Assembly (NCBI GenBank): GCA_031308135.1
Contig: JAHLJT010003656.1
Span: 50,080,421-50,144,420, forward strand
DNA: 64,000 bases
Origin: Acheta domesticus
Lineage: Eukaryota > Arthropoda > Insecta > Orthoptera > Gryllidae
Direction: 5' to 3'
The notes beneath the pieces are model-generated. The model made no database searches. It saw nothing but the letters and a program-made list of their open reading frames with translations, and had not been told where the DNA came from. The position numbers and the translations under genes are program-made. Shown here one piece after another: positions 22,984 through 33,230 of the stretch. Numbering within the stretch: the first letter of the stretch is position 1; each line of letters starts with the position of its first letter.

Positions 22984-23481
22984 GCCCCAATCCATGATAT
23001 TTATCTCTACTTTTCCCCCTCTGTCGACCAGAGATGCTCAGCTGATTTTTCTTTCGCTTCGCCGCCTGGTGAACAGGCGTACCACTATCATTTTTTAGGT
23101 CAAACTGCGTGGGCCTGCCACTTGGTTTTTTTTTTTGGTGTTCTTTGACATTTTATGCGTTTTATTAATTCCTTGTTGTACTAATTGGTATAATTTTTTG
23201 ATTAAGCACTGCTACAAATTCTATGTGATTTTGTTACTTCTAGGTTAAGGTAATTGTTACGAGGTACTCAGTGATGGTTCGAGGTGATTACAATATGTAC
23301 GCTAGGCAAACGCCTATGCTTTCGTTTGTTGTATGCCCTCCTCACGCGTTTATAGTAGGAATGGAGTCTCTCAAGATAATGCAGAACTGTGGTGGACTTC
23401 TCAGTGCTTGTTGCTGAAAGAAGTGAGTGGGAGACGGACAGTGCCGAAATCGAGCATCGCCATGCGCCCGGCCCCAATAAA
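22984..23481 (+). other. BEL 3' internal noncoding region
   Basis: Lies between the pol stop and the 3' LTR. I see no env frame. The bases immediately before the LTR (GGCCCCAATAA) are not a clean polypurine tract; the nearest purine-rich run is GAAAGAAGTGAGTGGGAGA near 23417. Confidence 0.6.
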
Positions 23482-24326
23482 TGTTAGCACATTTTGCTCG
23501 GCGCGGACAAGTTCCTGCGACTTCCGCCCACCTGGGCACTCTTTGGAGTGCTTCCCGCTAAATTATGGGAGTTCCATGCTAGACCAGGGTGTCATGGGGG
23601 CGCCAATTCCAAAATTGGCGCGTCCCACTTAAAAAAAAAAAAATCCTTCATCAATCAATCAATCAATCAATCAATGAAATGGAATGAAGACATTAATTAA
23701 ATCATTGTTTCCCCGCGCCTTGATGCATGTGACAGCTCTTCCGCCGCCCTGCCAGGTTGCAATCAGCTACCCTCGCCGCCGACACCGGTGACGTCACTAC
23801 ATCACCATCGTCACCGCCGCCACCAACACCATCGCGCCGTCGCGCCCGTATCTCTCCCCCTGCCTACGTCCGCCCCCCCCCGCCGCCAGCTAGCCGGCTG
23901 CCCGCCCCTCTGAGCCCTGCCCGGGGTCGAACCCGGGGCACCGGCCAGTGCATGTGCGGCCAGCGGGCGACAGAGCTGGTGGAGTGTGGGCCAAGCGGAT
24001 GGAGCTATGGTGGACCGGGAGCATGAAGCATCCACGGCGGTGAAGGGCATTTTTCACGATTTCTGCATTGAGACCCTCTACTGGACAGCGGTGTGATTTG
24101 TAGGAGCGGTGGTGCTGTGACAGTGGTGTGGTTCGACAACCCGGCCATGTGTGCCTCGTAACCTTTCAATGTTACATTCATTTGGTTTTTGCTTGCTATG
24201 TTAGTCAGGTAGCATCGCTTGGTCAGTGTGTGCCTTTAATTTTGTGTTTCGCAACACTGCAAGAGTTTTGTGAAATTGTTAAAGTTTTGTGAAATTATTA
24301 TTAAAGTTTTTTTGTATTCCTTGACA
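23482..24326 (+). repeat. BEL 3' LTR, 845 bp
   Basis: Starts TGTTAGCACATTTTGC and ends TCCTTGACA, with TG...CA termini and the GAGGT duplication directly after. It contains an A-run and ATCA tetranucleotide array (about 23629-23676), a very GC-rich block (23750-24020) and a T-arm-like palindrome GCCCGGGGTCGAACCCGGGGC spanning 23919-23939 (shown here as its two halves around TCGA). A diverged second copy of the LTR start is at 63793. Proline-rich frames in the GC block are not genes. Confidence 0.85.
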
Positions 24327-24331
24327 GAGGT
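24327..24331. repeat. BEL target-site duplication, right (GAGGT)
   Basis: Direct copy of 21317-21321. Confidence 0.8.
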
Positions 24332-26441
24332 GTCTCCACTTTTGATTCACTAGACATTTTAAAATAATAAATTAGTCGGTTTTTAAGGTCAATCACACCG
24401 CAGCAACATATAACAAAAAATGACTTGCGTTCTGATCTTTACATGAAACAAATGTTGCCTCCAATAACTACTACTGCGCGTCAAGTAGGATCAAAGTGAA
24501 ATTACAATCCAACTTATTTTAAATGATGTTCCACGTACAAATTACGAATAATAAAAGAAATTAAAATTGAAAGGATATGAAAAGAATCTCGATATACTAA
24601 CAGAAGTAACAGTAATGTGTGATGTTATATGACTGTAATATTATTTATAAAACAATAAATGAACATTTACATATTCATTATCCCATACACATAGAATGGT
24701 TCGGTGTGAGAGCCAATGCAAAACAGATAAAGAGTTCTGCATGCCAATAGCTGTATTGAAAACACACCAAATACCAATTATTTGATTTCGTATTTCTGCT
24801 AACACAACTATTTACAGCACGATATCGCAAATTCCATCTTCTTGGAAATATACTATTTCTACTCTAGTTACATAACGTTGCCAGTCACTTGTTTCAATAA
24901 CATATCTGGTTTTAGCAGATGTTCATAAATGTGGACAGCACTTTTAAAATATGTCGAGTTCACAATCATACTTTAAAATACATCTTTCTGAAAGCTAAAC
25001 AGTGGATAAACTCATATACAGATACAAAATGTCTTCAGTAATTATATCAAAGGGAATGTTCTTCGGACTGCATTGTGACAGTCTACAAAAAGAAGTTGCA
25101 TTAAATCGCATACTGTTTTTGTTTTATTTATAATCCGCTTGAACAACAAGGTCATTAGCGACTACTACATACGTTATACACGATTATACATTTATTAAAT
25201 TTATGTTACAATTATTACATTCCATTAAAGACGTAGCTTTCTATGAAACATTTAAAGTGCATTATCTTTATAAATTTGCCACTCAGTAATTCAGAGAGGG
25301 ATGGTACGGTGCTTGCATACTTTTGGCAAGTATGAAAACGCAATTTTACCTTGCCTTTATGAGTTCTAACATTTAATATTAATGGTTTTCGTCTATAAAC
25401 ACTTTTATTTCTCTACTACATTTAATTGAAATCACGCTGTTTCCCACATAGAGATGTACGAGTATATGAAATCATCGTTTGTAAAGTAAACAGATTGCTC
25501 GTTTACCCTACGGCAATATTACCAGGCGGACATCGATGAAATAATTAGAAGTGGAAGTTCAAGTTAAACATTGTTAGCCATAGAACACATAGCGGGGAGT
25601 AATTCAATCAATATTGAGAAACATACGCGCAAATTGGTGCATTAGTGGTGAAAATGCGAAATAACAACTATCAAAACGTGTAATAATATGGCCTCTAGAA
25701 CCACACAAAAATACAAGAAATTAATATAAAAATGATCAGGAGTAAATGCACATGAAGTTCTTCATTAGTATAAATAAAACGTAAATCTTGTAGTTGCATC
25801 CTCAGCGTATAAGAAAGTCTTTTGACTCTTATTTGGTAAAATGGCATTTTGACTTTTCCCTTGCTTGGAACATTAGTTACGCAATAGTTATCATCTTGCT
25901 ATTAAACGTTAGTTGCATCCTGGATATTTTCTTGTGCCGACTAATAGACAAGCAACTCTTGTTGCTACATATCATAGTATTTTCCTCAATTAGATGAAAA
26001 AGTGGTTCAAACGTCATGTGTGTCTATTTCATATTTAGCATCTACAAAGTTGCAGACTGATGAGTGACCACCACCATTCGGCAGAACCAGTGCGCCACTG
26101 ACACTCCAAATTTTCTTCGGCCGCACGCGACTTATATCCCCACGTACAGAGCGTACAGGCTGTACATAGCATTACGCAATGTACTCCAGAGCAAGGCAGG
26201 GCTTATGAATTTAATTAAAGCACGAGGCCCGATAACTGATATCTTGGATCCAGAGAAAAGGTGTCTTTTCGTGTCCCCGATAATTTTAACGCATTTCTAT
26301 CTGAAGCACGTAATAAATACTAATAAATTTAATCTCAGTTGCGCCCTGCGCTCAGATAAGACGTCGAAGGCTCCAATAACTAACGCCTGCCCCTTTAACC
26401 TCCACATAATCATGAAAAATCACTTCGGGACACAGTCCTCG
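24332..26441. other. AT-rich intergenic DNA
   Basis: About 2.1 kb with no supported gene or bounded repeat. A 126-codon plus-strand frame at 26064-26444 has no recognisable domain, no repeat structure and no nearby promoter; I cannot exclude an exon but do not call one. Confidence 0.4.
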
Positions 26442-26710
26442 TGATATCAAGCCCCTTACTTCGGAGTTCCCCCTCCGCCCGTGATGAGGGCCACCCAGAG
26501 CGCATCCGCGCCTCTGACCATAACAAGTGTCTCCCCCTCCACCATGTACCTACAAACAGGAGTGGGGATGTAGTCTATATAGTTTGTAAGGAAACATTGT
26601 AAAGGGTTCACAACCATTTTAGACTTTATAATAGAAATTTGTATAACTTGTATTTTGCTCACTTCTGCAATAAACTCAGTGTGTTCTCACTCTCTGAGTT
26701 TCATTTCACC
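26442..26710 (+). repeat. Possible solo LTR-like segment
   Basis: Begins TGATATCAAGCCCC, has TATATAGTTTGTAAGG midway, an AATAAA signal near 26668 (GCAATAAACTC) and ends around TTTCATTTCA, the order seen in short LTRs (promoter, then polyadenylation signal). I see no target duplication and no second copy in the window, so this is a suggestion only. Confidence 0.25.
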
Positions 26711-26879
26711 AAGTCCGTTTGGAGAAACGTCGACTTGCCATCGGCGTATTTTACTCGCGAATGCTCTTTGTCTGTCCCTCGCGGAGTCTGATACTTCGTC
26801 GTCGGTTTCAGTGCGAGGCGCTACGGCGCAGCGCGGATGTGCGGGTGGCTGGGAGACGTGGAGGGCCGTTTCCTCAGCC

Positions 26880-26995
26880 CTCCGATTGATGATTCAGAAC
26901 GCTACGGTATTTTCCCATAAGTGTAGTGCATGCTTTCATCGCGAAAGGTGGCGTTGATTTTCCCTTTGCTGGCTGGTGAGATCTGGCGCCGACAG
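26880..26995 (-). mobile_element. SINE-A 3' end fragment
   Basis: Reads as the terminal segment of SINE-A on the minus strand: TTGATGATTCAGAACG at the tail side, then TAAGTGTAGTGCATGCTTTC, TGCTGGCTGGTGAGATCTGG and CGCCGAC. It lies head-to-tail with the next SINE-A copy, so the 3' end is present twice in succession. Confidence 0.65.
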
Positions 26996-27450
26996 TTTTG
27001 GTTGATTCTTGATTGATGATCCGAATGCTTTCGTCCCGTAAGTATAGTGCGTGTTTTCATCGCGTGGGGTGGCGATTATTTTCCCTCGCTGGCTGGTGAG
27101 ATCCGACGCCGACCTGCGTCGGCTTGCGGGGTATCTCCCCAGTCAGTCATCTCCCTCCAGTGGCGCATCGCCCCGGTCAGGACAAGCTCGTCCCCAGTCA
27201 CGTGTGGTAGCGTATCGCATGTGAGTGTGTATTAGTAAGAGGTGAAAATAGGACAAGGAAGAGGAAGGAAAGATCACTGCGGAAAACTTCCGATCAGAGC
27301 AGCTGGTCGCTAGAATTCCCCTACGTGCAGCAGCTGAACTCGACCTCGCTGTCAGAAATCCTGCCACTGCTGGGAGTGGAATCCAGAGACTTCCAAGTCA
27401 GAAGCACTGCAGTGCCATCGGTTGATGCCCTCAGCCAGCTTTGAGTTCCC
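26996..27450 (-). mobile_element. SINE-A copy
   Basis: Near full-length on the minus strand: tail region TTGATTCTTGATTGATGATC, GCGTGTTTTCATCGCG, GCTGGCTGGTGAGATCC, body words CATCGCCCCGGTCAGGACAA, GGAAAGATCACTGCGG and TTCCGATCAGAGCAGCTGG, then the head side with GGAATCCAGAGACTTCC and AGCACTGCAGTG. The B-box position (GGAATCCAG on plus) is diverged from GGTTCCAGTCC. Small frames here are not genes. Confidence 0.7.
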
Positions 27451-27474
27451 GCCCTGTCCCTCACAGATTTTCTG

Positions 27475-27515
27475 TCGGTTAGCGTGCCGAGATAAGTGTT
27501 CGCCTCACGGGATGG
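27475..27515 (+). repeat. tRNA-like relic 1
   Basis: TTAGCGTGCCGAGATAAGTG followed by TTCGCCTCACGG is shared with 28498-28530. It resembles the 5' half of a tRNA-derived SINE head (A-box-like segment and anticodon arm). No B box follows here. Confidence 0.4.
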
Positions 27516-27724
27516 AACACTATGAGCCTTCACTGCACGCATTATCCGTGTGACCACGGTATCAGAATTTAATTTTCTATTTAAAAGTAATGGGAATGCC
27601 TGACATACCGTAACTTTTCCTCCTTTTAATGTTATTACAAAAAATTACTCGAATTTACAAAAACAATCATGACACCATGTGAAGATTTACAAAAGATCTG
27701 CATAACGTCATTTGTAAGATATAT

Positions 27725-27845
27725 TGTTCAGCCAACATGCTGCAACATGCTCAACATCTTGCCAGAGGGCTCCAACGTCTCCTGTGAGCGCACGAATGCG
27801 ACAATTGGCGAGCGATCTGCGCACAAAATTATTTAACTATTTAAA
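27725..27845 (+). repeat. Diverged interspersed repeat, copy 1
   Basis: Matches 32873-32990 in the same orientation through CTTGCCAGAGGGCTCCAAC (ACTGCCAGAGGTGTCCAAC there), GAGCGCACGAATGCGACAA-like text and GCGCACAAAATTATTT (GTGCACAAAATTAATTT there). Family unknown. Confidence 0.45.
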
Positions 27846-28012
27846 ATTATTAAAACATACTCTCTTAGAAGCAGACTCTAGTATTATCGCTTTCTGTACT
27901 GTCTTTTAATCAATACCATTATCTTCTCCATAATTTCTGCAACACCGGCACGGGCAGGTGGTAACAGTCTTGTTTCTACAGTCCATAATGTGCTCGAAAA
28001 TCGTTCATTTCA

Positions 28013-28296
28013 AGTGGAAAATTAATACTAATGGAAAATATATTACAAAATTGTTGAATAATTCCATTTAAATAGAATGTTACGTTGTACACCTAGAAGA
28101 AATGGCCTTGAATTTGAAATTCACCGGCACATTTAGTCGCTTGGGAACTAGCCGCTAGGAAGGTTTCCAAGCCACAAAATGTGCTTGTGAACTTCAAATT
28201 CAAAGCCGTTTCGTCTAGGTGTACAACGTTACATTTTATTTAACTGGAATTATTCAATTATCTTGTAGTATATTTTTCCTTAGTATTAACTTCCCA
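28013..28296. mobile_element. Fold-back palindrome, about 284 bp
   Basis: Two arms of about 135 bp meet near 28150 with almost no loop. Both arms, read from the outside, contain GAATAATTCCA, TTAAATA, GTTGTACACCTAGA, TTGAATTTGAA and GCACATTT. The arms differ by scattered substitutions. There is no internal gene and no clear target duplication (left flank TTCATTTCAA, right flank ATTAATATT). Confidence 0.8.
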
Positions 28297-29458
28297 ATTA
28301 ATATTAACAATTTTTTGTTTTACTTTCCTCTACTCTATCTGTTTAGTTATTACGTTTTGTGAGCCAGTGGTCGAGGTTTCCTGTTCTCGAAAATCTTCAA
28401 CCCGTCCTCGCTATTGCTCCTCATTGTCGCGTGGCCCCACGACATCATCAAACCCTCCACGCATTCCGTTACCAGACACTTTTTTGTCTCCCAGCGTTTA
28501 GCGTGCCGAGATAAGTGTTCGCCTCACGGACGGGCACTGTGACGTCGTGCTTTCCAGGGATCGACCCGCCCAATTTTACGGCCTCGCTGGCGCATAAAAA
28601 TGATGTGAAATACGTTGTCAGAGCGCCCCCCCCTTTCCCGCTCTGAGAAGAGATACGACTTTAACGGCCCCTGAGGGCGAGCGCCGTTCAACCTTGACCT
28701 GGGAATGTTCGTCGGCCATTGAGCAAACAATGTCGCCGAGCGTAAAGCCAGTCTCCGTTCGAGATTCGCTTATCTGCATACGTGGCGCTGACAATTAAAA
28801 ATGCTTGGGAGCGGGCAACGTGGCTTGGCGTTGTTCGAGATAAAATGGGAATAAAATAAGGGACTATGAAACGCTGCAGAAGACTTTCGACATACGACGC
28901 CTTCATTTCGTTCTCGATCGTAAAGAAAAATAGTGAGGTTGTCCGTTTTATGGAGATTGATAAACGAAATATAGCAGTTTTTTTCGGTAAGGCATAGTGT
29001 TCTTGGTGAAGATTTTGCAGTAGAAATCCCTTCATTCCAAGTGACACGCAATAAACATATTGAACATTATTACTCATTGCTTTTTATTTTTTATTTCGGG
29101 TTTAATTGCCTCCTTGACGTCATGACATTTCGGTATATTATAGAAAATATCTACAGCTCATTTGCATATTAATAGAAATATTGCTGATTGTAAAAAAAAT
29201 CTCCTTGAGAGTCCGCTTGACAAAATAAAGATGCGGAAATATTATCCCGGAGCAAGTACCTGAGTATTCTCTCGTGCTATCAGGCAAGGAAACGGAATTC
29301 AGAGCGACGAAAAGCCACTGATGTACACAAAAAATATTTCTGGTTGCAACTTAGACGCTGAAAGCTTGAAGCTAAATGTTCTATATTGCATTTATTATTG
29401 ATAACATATTCGTAGTTTGAAAGAAAATTCGTTGAACTCTGAAACGACTGATGTTTTT
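28297..29458. other. Intergenic DNA
   Basis: Contains a second tRNA-like relic at 28498-28530 (TTAGCGTGCCGAGATAAGTG as at 27475), followed about 30 bp later by a B-box-like GGGATCGACCC. Otherwise nothing is supported. Two overlapping minus-strand frames (28688-29077, 28770-29051) lack motifs. Confidence 0.35.
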
Positions 29459-29960
29459 AGGCGCGTCAACTAAAATGATCGATAGTTCTATATCCGTTGT
29501 TCACGCTATCTTCCCCAAGGTGTTCATTCCCAGTTGGGCAGAGAGATCGGGATCTTCTTGTGCGGGACACCGCTCTTCTATAGCGGGACACCGCTCTAGC
29601 CCGGACATGTTTCCGACTGGCCTCTCGATATATGGCTTAGTGTAGTGCACGTAAGTACAAGTGCGTGTATTAAAAGGGAAAGGGAGGGGCAAACGTGAAG
29701 GGAAAATCGCGCGCTGCCTGTTATTAGATGGGATATTGTTCCAGCATTCGCCTAGTATTGATCGCAAAAAACCACGGTAAACCACTTATCACAATATCCG
29801 ACCACAAGAATTCTCCACCTGTCAGTGGATGAAGACGTCCTAGCTATCTAGCAAGTGTCAAAAACGTCGCCACTGTGGAGGTCGAACCACAGGCCTTCAG
29901 GTCAGAGTCGTCGCTACAGTAAGAACAGACCTGAACTAACTCAGTCGGTTTGAGCTGAGA
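29459..29960 (-). mobile_element. SINE-A copy
   Basis: Starts at the tail side with GGCGCGTCAACT and runs to a head with the minus-strand B box GGTTCGACCTCC (complement near 29876-29890) and an A-box-like segment about 45 bp further (near 29925-29950). The middle carries GTAGTGCACGTAAGTACAAG, TATTGTTCCAGCATTCGCC and AACCACGGTAAACCAC in SINE-A order. A 12-bp tandem duplication sits at about 29566-29592 (GGGACACCGCTC twice). Confidence 0.65.
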
Positions 29961-30756
29961 AGAATTTCAATATTTTGAAAAAGCACTTGGAAGTTGTTTC
30001 ATGACATTTTCTTCAAATCACATTGAAATATTACCGTAACTTCAACCACTGCCGCATAAACCACATTGCTTTACGTTTGGGCTGTTACTTTATTGGTCCA
30101 TTTCATTGAATGTCTAGGGCTTCCACCAAACGCACTTCTAAAACAGACATTGGAAAGAAATTACTGAAATGTGAAAAATAAACCTTTTCATCTTGATACA
30201 CACGCAAATGTATATAATATTACGGTAACCTTTATTCTTATTTCAAGAAAAAAAGTGAATATTTAGTGCCTGGCAGAACATCACACGCAACCTAATTCTG
30301 ATTCAGATTAAACAGACTCCAAGGGATCACCTGAAGAAGACAGAAAATTCTACGACTTTGATCACTGATGCACGAATAACACCATTGCCCTGTCTCTACA
30401 GACCTGCTAGAGTTACGAAACAAAATAAAATGGAGAGACATCTCAATTTCTGCCACACCCCGAGGAAAAAAAAATAAAATTCCCAAGTCCGCGCGCTGTT
30501 GAAGCCTTCCTTCCCCCCGCCTCGTACGCAAAAACATCACCGGGGGAGCACGGGCGCGTTCAAAGGTATCGAAACAAAACCGCGAAAGCGACACGGCACG
30601 GCACGGGATCCATCTCGTCTCCGCGCGCGGCCCACGGGGACACGCGGAGTCACGGCCCCCGCGGGGCGGCGCGTGCGCGCGACACGCATGGATACGCTCG
30701 CGCACGCACGTTAGCACGCTCCGCTGGGCGGCGCGCCCTACAGCGGCCGCCGATCT
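29961..30756. other. Intergenic DNA, GC content rising to the right
   Basis: AT-rich to about 30480, then CpG-rich to the C-rich array. The 141-codon minus-strand frame at 30292-30717 shows no domain. Confidence 0.35.
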
Positions 30757-30990
30757 CGCCCCGCCCCGTCCCTCCCCGCCCCGTCCCTACCCGTCCCGCC
30801 CCGCCCTGCCCCCCCTTCCCGCCCCGTCCCATCCCGCCCCCGTCCCGTCCCACCCCGTCCCTTCCCATCCCGTCACGCCCCGCCCTGCCCCGCCCCGCCC
30901 CGTCCCGCCCCGTCCCGACACGGCCCGCTCCGCCCCGCCCCACCCCGCCCATTCCATCTCGTCCCATCCCGCTCCGTCCCGCCCCGCCTC
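30757..30990. repeat. C-rich CCCGN pentanucleotide-type array
   Basis: About 230 bp built from CCCGCC, CCCGTC, CCCATC and CCTGCC words with five-base spacing dominating. The complementary strand is G-rich and reads as glycine/arginine repeats, which explains the two long overlapping minus frames (30650-30967, 30873-31118). It could form G-quadruplexes or i-motifs. Similar arrays occur at 41313 and, short, at 59467. Confidence 0.85.
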
Positions 30991-31954
30991 ATAGGAGTTT
31001 CATTCCGCGATCGCCGCCGCCGAGCTCCCTTTGAAGCGGAGAGCCCTCGGCCTTGTAACCTCCGCGATACGCGACGGGGATGGCGGTGCGTGCCCGTGAA
31101 TGAGCACACAGAGGTCACTAGTCTTGACGTTCGGAGTTCGGAAAAGTTTAAAAGTGATTACACACATCAAAGTCAAATGCAATAGTATATAGTATGTAGT
31201 GGTGGAATATAGAAAGCAGGTATAAATAATGCGCGAAAGTATGTGCTATTGTAGCACCACTATTTTAACTATATTCTCCTCGAGGAGCTTTGAAAACGCT
31301 TAAAATAATGGTGCAGGTTATATTTCCGTAGAATTTTTGAGTTTTAAAAAATGTTCAATTTTTGTTCTCTTTCTAAAACCATGTTATTGAAGATAGAAGC
31401 GGTTTTCTCCCTAAAAGCTGTCCTTCAGAGCCAGATTTTGAAATGTCATTTATAGTGTTTTCGAAAATGTGAGTAGATGTTGCGTACCTGCGATGGAAGA
31501 AACAATTCCCGGAATATTACATGCACTACATCGGCAATATAGCAATTCGATGCGCTCGGAATGAATGAATGAATAAATAAACGAATGAGGGAAACGAATT
31601 AAGGAGTATAGCAATGGAGCGAAGGAGTAAAATGAGTGCAATTGGATCAAATTGAGTAAATTATCATAATTGAGTAAATATATATTAAGTGCAATCCATT
31701 CCTCTCTTTTACCATCTTCGAATCTATGTCTTTGCTAAGAACAGCCGAATGATCTCTAGTATCATTTCCTGCCTGGCTGCGTTCTCTGCAACACTCACCT
31801 TAAACGGAGGTGCCTTCTCATTAACCCAAAACATCCCATGATTCTCAATTGGGGAACTCAGAGTTGAAGTCAAAAAAACAACAAACTTGTATTTCTTTAA
31901 TAGATGTTAACATCTTAAAAGAAACGTATAAGCAATATTTTTCATTCCTGAATG
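30991..31954. other. Intergenic DNA
   Basis: No supported gene. GAATGAATGAATAAATAAACG near 31560 is a short tetranucleotide array; AT-rich otherwise. Confidence 0.35.
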
Positions 31955-32110
31955 CCAGATGTCGATTTAGCCGTGATCGCTAGAGCATTGTATACTACTG
32001 GTCAGAATGTACAAATGACATGGGTCGGTTCGAATCCTCATCTAAAACTTAGCTGCCGTGTGGCTGTGGTTAAGTTGGAGGGAGAGGCCGATGTAAAGCA
32101 AACAATTGTG
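31955..32110 (+). mobile_element. Possible third tRNA-headed SINE (SINE-C), partial
   Basis: TTAGCCGTGATCGCTAGAGC (31967-31986) resembles an A-box region, and GGTTCGAATCC at 32027-32037 is a perfect B box about 45 bp downstream, the spacing of a tRNA gene. The body differs from SINE-A and SINE-B. It cannot be a functional tRNA, because the acceptor and anticodon arms do not pair convincingly. The 3' limit is unknown; a 176-codon frame across it (31952-32482) is not credible as a gene. Confidence 0.45.
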
Positions 32111-32296
32111 GCGCAAACAATTGAGACGCCCAATATTAAATTCAGTACGTGCATTCAGAGAACTGAATTGCACACAGGGACGAGAGGAAACGGCGGGCGC
32201 GTCGAGCTGACGCCTCGCAGAACAAAAGGGGTATTTTTGGAAGACGGGGAAATCCAGCAACGCAAGTCGGGGGTGAGACATTCCTTGGGTGGCGGT

Positions 32297-32704
32297 TGTG
32301 ACGCGCGTTGTCATGGCGCCAGAGTTGAGAACCCCGAAAGGAAGCTGGGGTTAGAATTCGACTGGCGGATGCGGCTATGTGACGTAGTTCCGTCAGACGA
32401 GCCCAGCGGGTATATAAACAACGAGAGCAAGCGTCTCGTTCTCCAATTTCTCACAGGTCCGGTCGCGGCGAGTCGTGCGTGAGCGGGTGCGCGGCGTGTG
32501 TAGCGCGAGTAGGACGAGTAAGGGGCCGGCGCTCCTGCGTCGTTAGTTAGCGGTCGTGGTGGCCGAGGTATTTCCTTCTGGAACGGGACGGTCCGTCCAT
32601 CCACTTGTAAATATGTACATAAGTAGTCAGGTGTCGGAGTTCATTGAATAAATCAGTATTTGCAAACGTTCATATCTGTGGATTATTTTCTTTCTTTCGG
32701 CACA
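32297..32704 (+). promoter_or_regulatory. LTR-like segment with TATA box and polyadenylation signal
   Basis: From TGTGACGCGCG (32297) to TTTCGGCACA (32704) the sequence has the layout of an LTR: TG...CA termini, a strong TATA box TATATAAA at 32411-32418 in a CpG-rich setting, and AATAAA at 32648-32653. No coding frame follows and no flanking target duplication is obvious, so it could instead be a host promoter with a short transcript. Confidence 0.4.
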
Positions 32705-32872
32705 GGCTAAGACGCCACACAAAGATTGGTCCGCACTGAAGTTGATGGGGCTTATGCAACTTAGTTCCAACGATTTTGCTTTTCTTATGGAACAAAAATG
32801 CTCATATAACCACTGTTTGTCGCTTGGAACACTCTAGTAATATAATTTAGCAACATAACAATTGATTAGCAC

Positions 32873-32990
32873 TAAAAGTTGCAACAACATACTGCCAGAG
32901 GTGTCCAACAATGACTATGCACGCACGGTAGCGACGACAAGAAACGAGCGCTATGTGCACAAAATTAATTTGACAATTAATGGGATAATA
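32873..32990 (+). repeat. Diverged interspersed repeat, copy 2
   Basis: Partner of 27725-27845, sharing CTGCCAGAGG, TCCAAC and GCACAAAATTA in the same order. No identity known. Confidence 0.45.
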
Positions 32991-33230
32991 TTTCCGCGCC
33001 TCTCCCCCAAGTGATCCTCTTTGTTAATCTTCTCCCGAAGGCGCGCCACAGCTCGCCTGCCCAGTCGCCAATCCGCGCTCTCATCTCCGCGCTCGCCTCC
33101 TCCTCTTCGTTCCACGTTTTAGGGGCAGTGCGCCAGCTCCGTTTGATTAGGCCGGCGCGGTGAAAGCGTTCCCAAAGGTGTAAGAAGCGAAGGTACCCGT
33201 CCGCGTACGTTTCAGCGCTCTGACACACAC

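Larger units (their letters stand above)
21322..24326 (+). mobile_element. BEL/Pao LTR retrotransposon, internally deleted, about 3.0 kb
   Basis: A complete insertion: GAGGT target duplication, 5' LTR remnant (21322-21410), the 3' third of pol (21411-22983), a 3' untranslated part (22984-23481) and a full 3' LTR (23482-24326). The first 89 bp of the two LTRs are identical, which indicates a young insertion. The rest of the 5' LTR, the primer-binding site, gag, protease, reverse transcriptase and RNase H regions are missing, so one deletion joined LTR position 89 to pol at 21410/21411. BEL/Pao assignment comes from the encoded integrase region. Confidence 0.85.

Noticed and set aside
23482..23680. 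(ATCA)n as an independent microsatellite or SINE tail
   Set aside because: The array occupies the same position in the second LTR copy at 63793 (as ATTA), so it is part of the BEL LTR.
26064..26444. 126-codon gene
   Set aside because: No recognisable domain, no supporting signals, and length compatible with chance in this composition.
30650..31118. Glycine/arginine-rich protein frames
   Set aside because: Composition artefact of the CCCGN array on the complementary strand.
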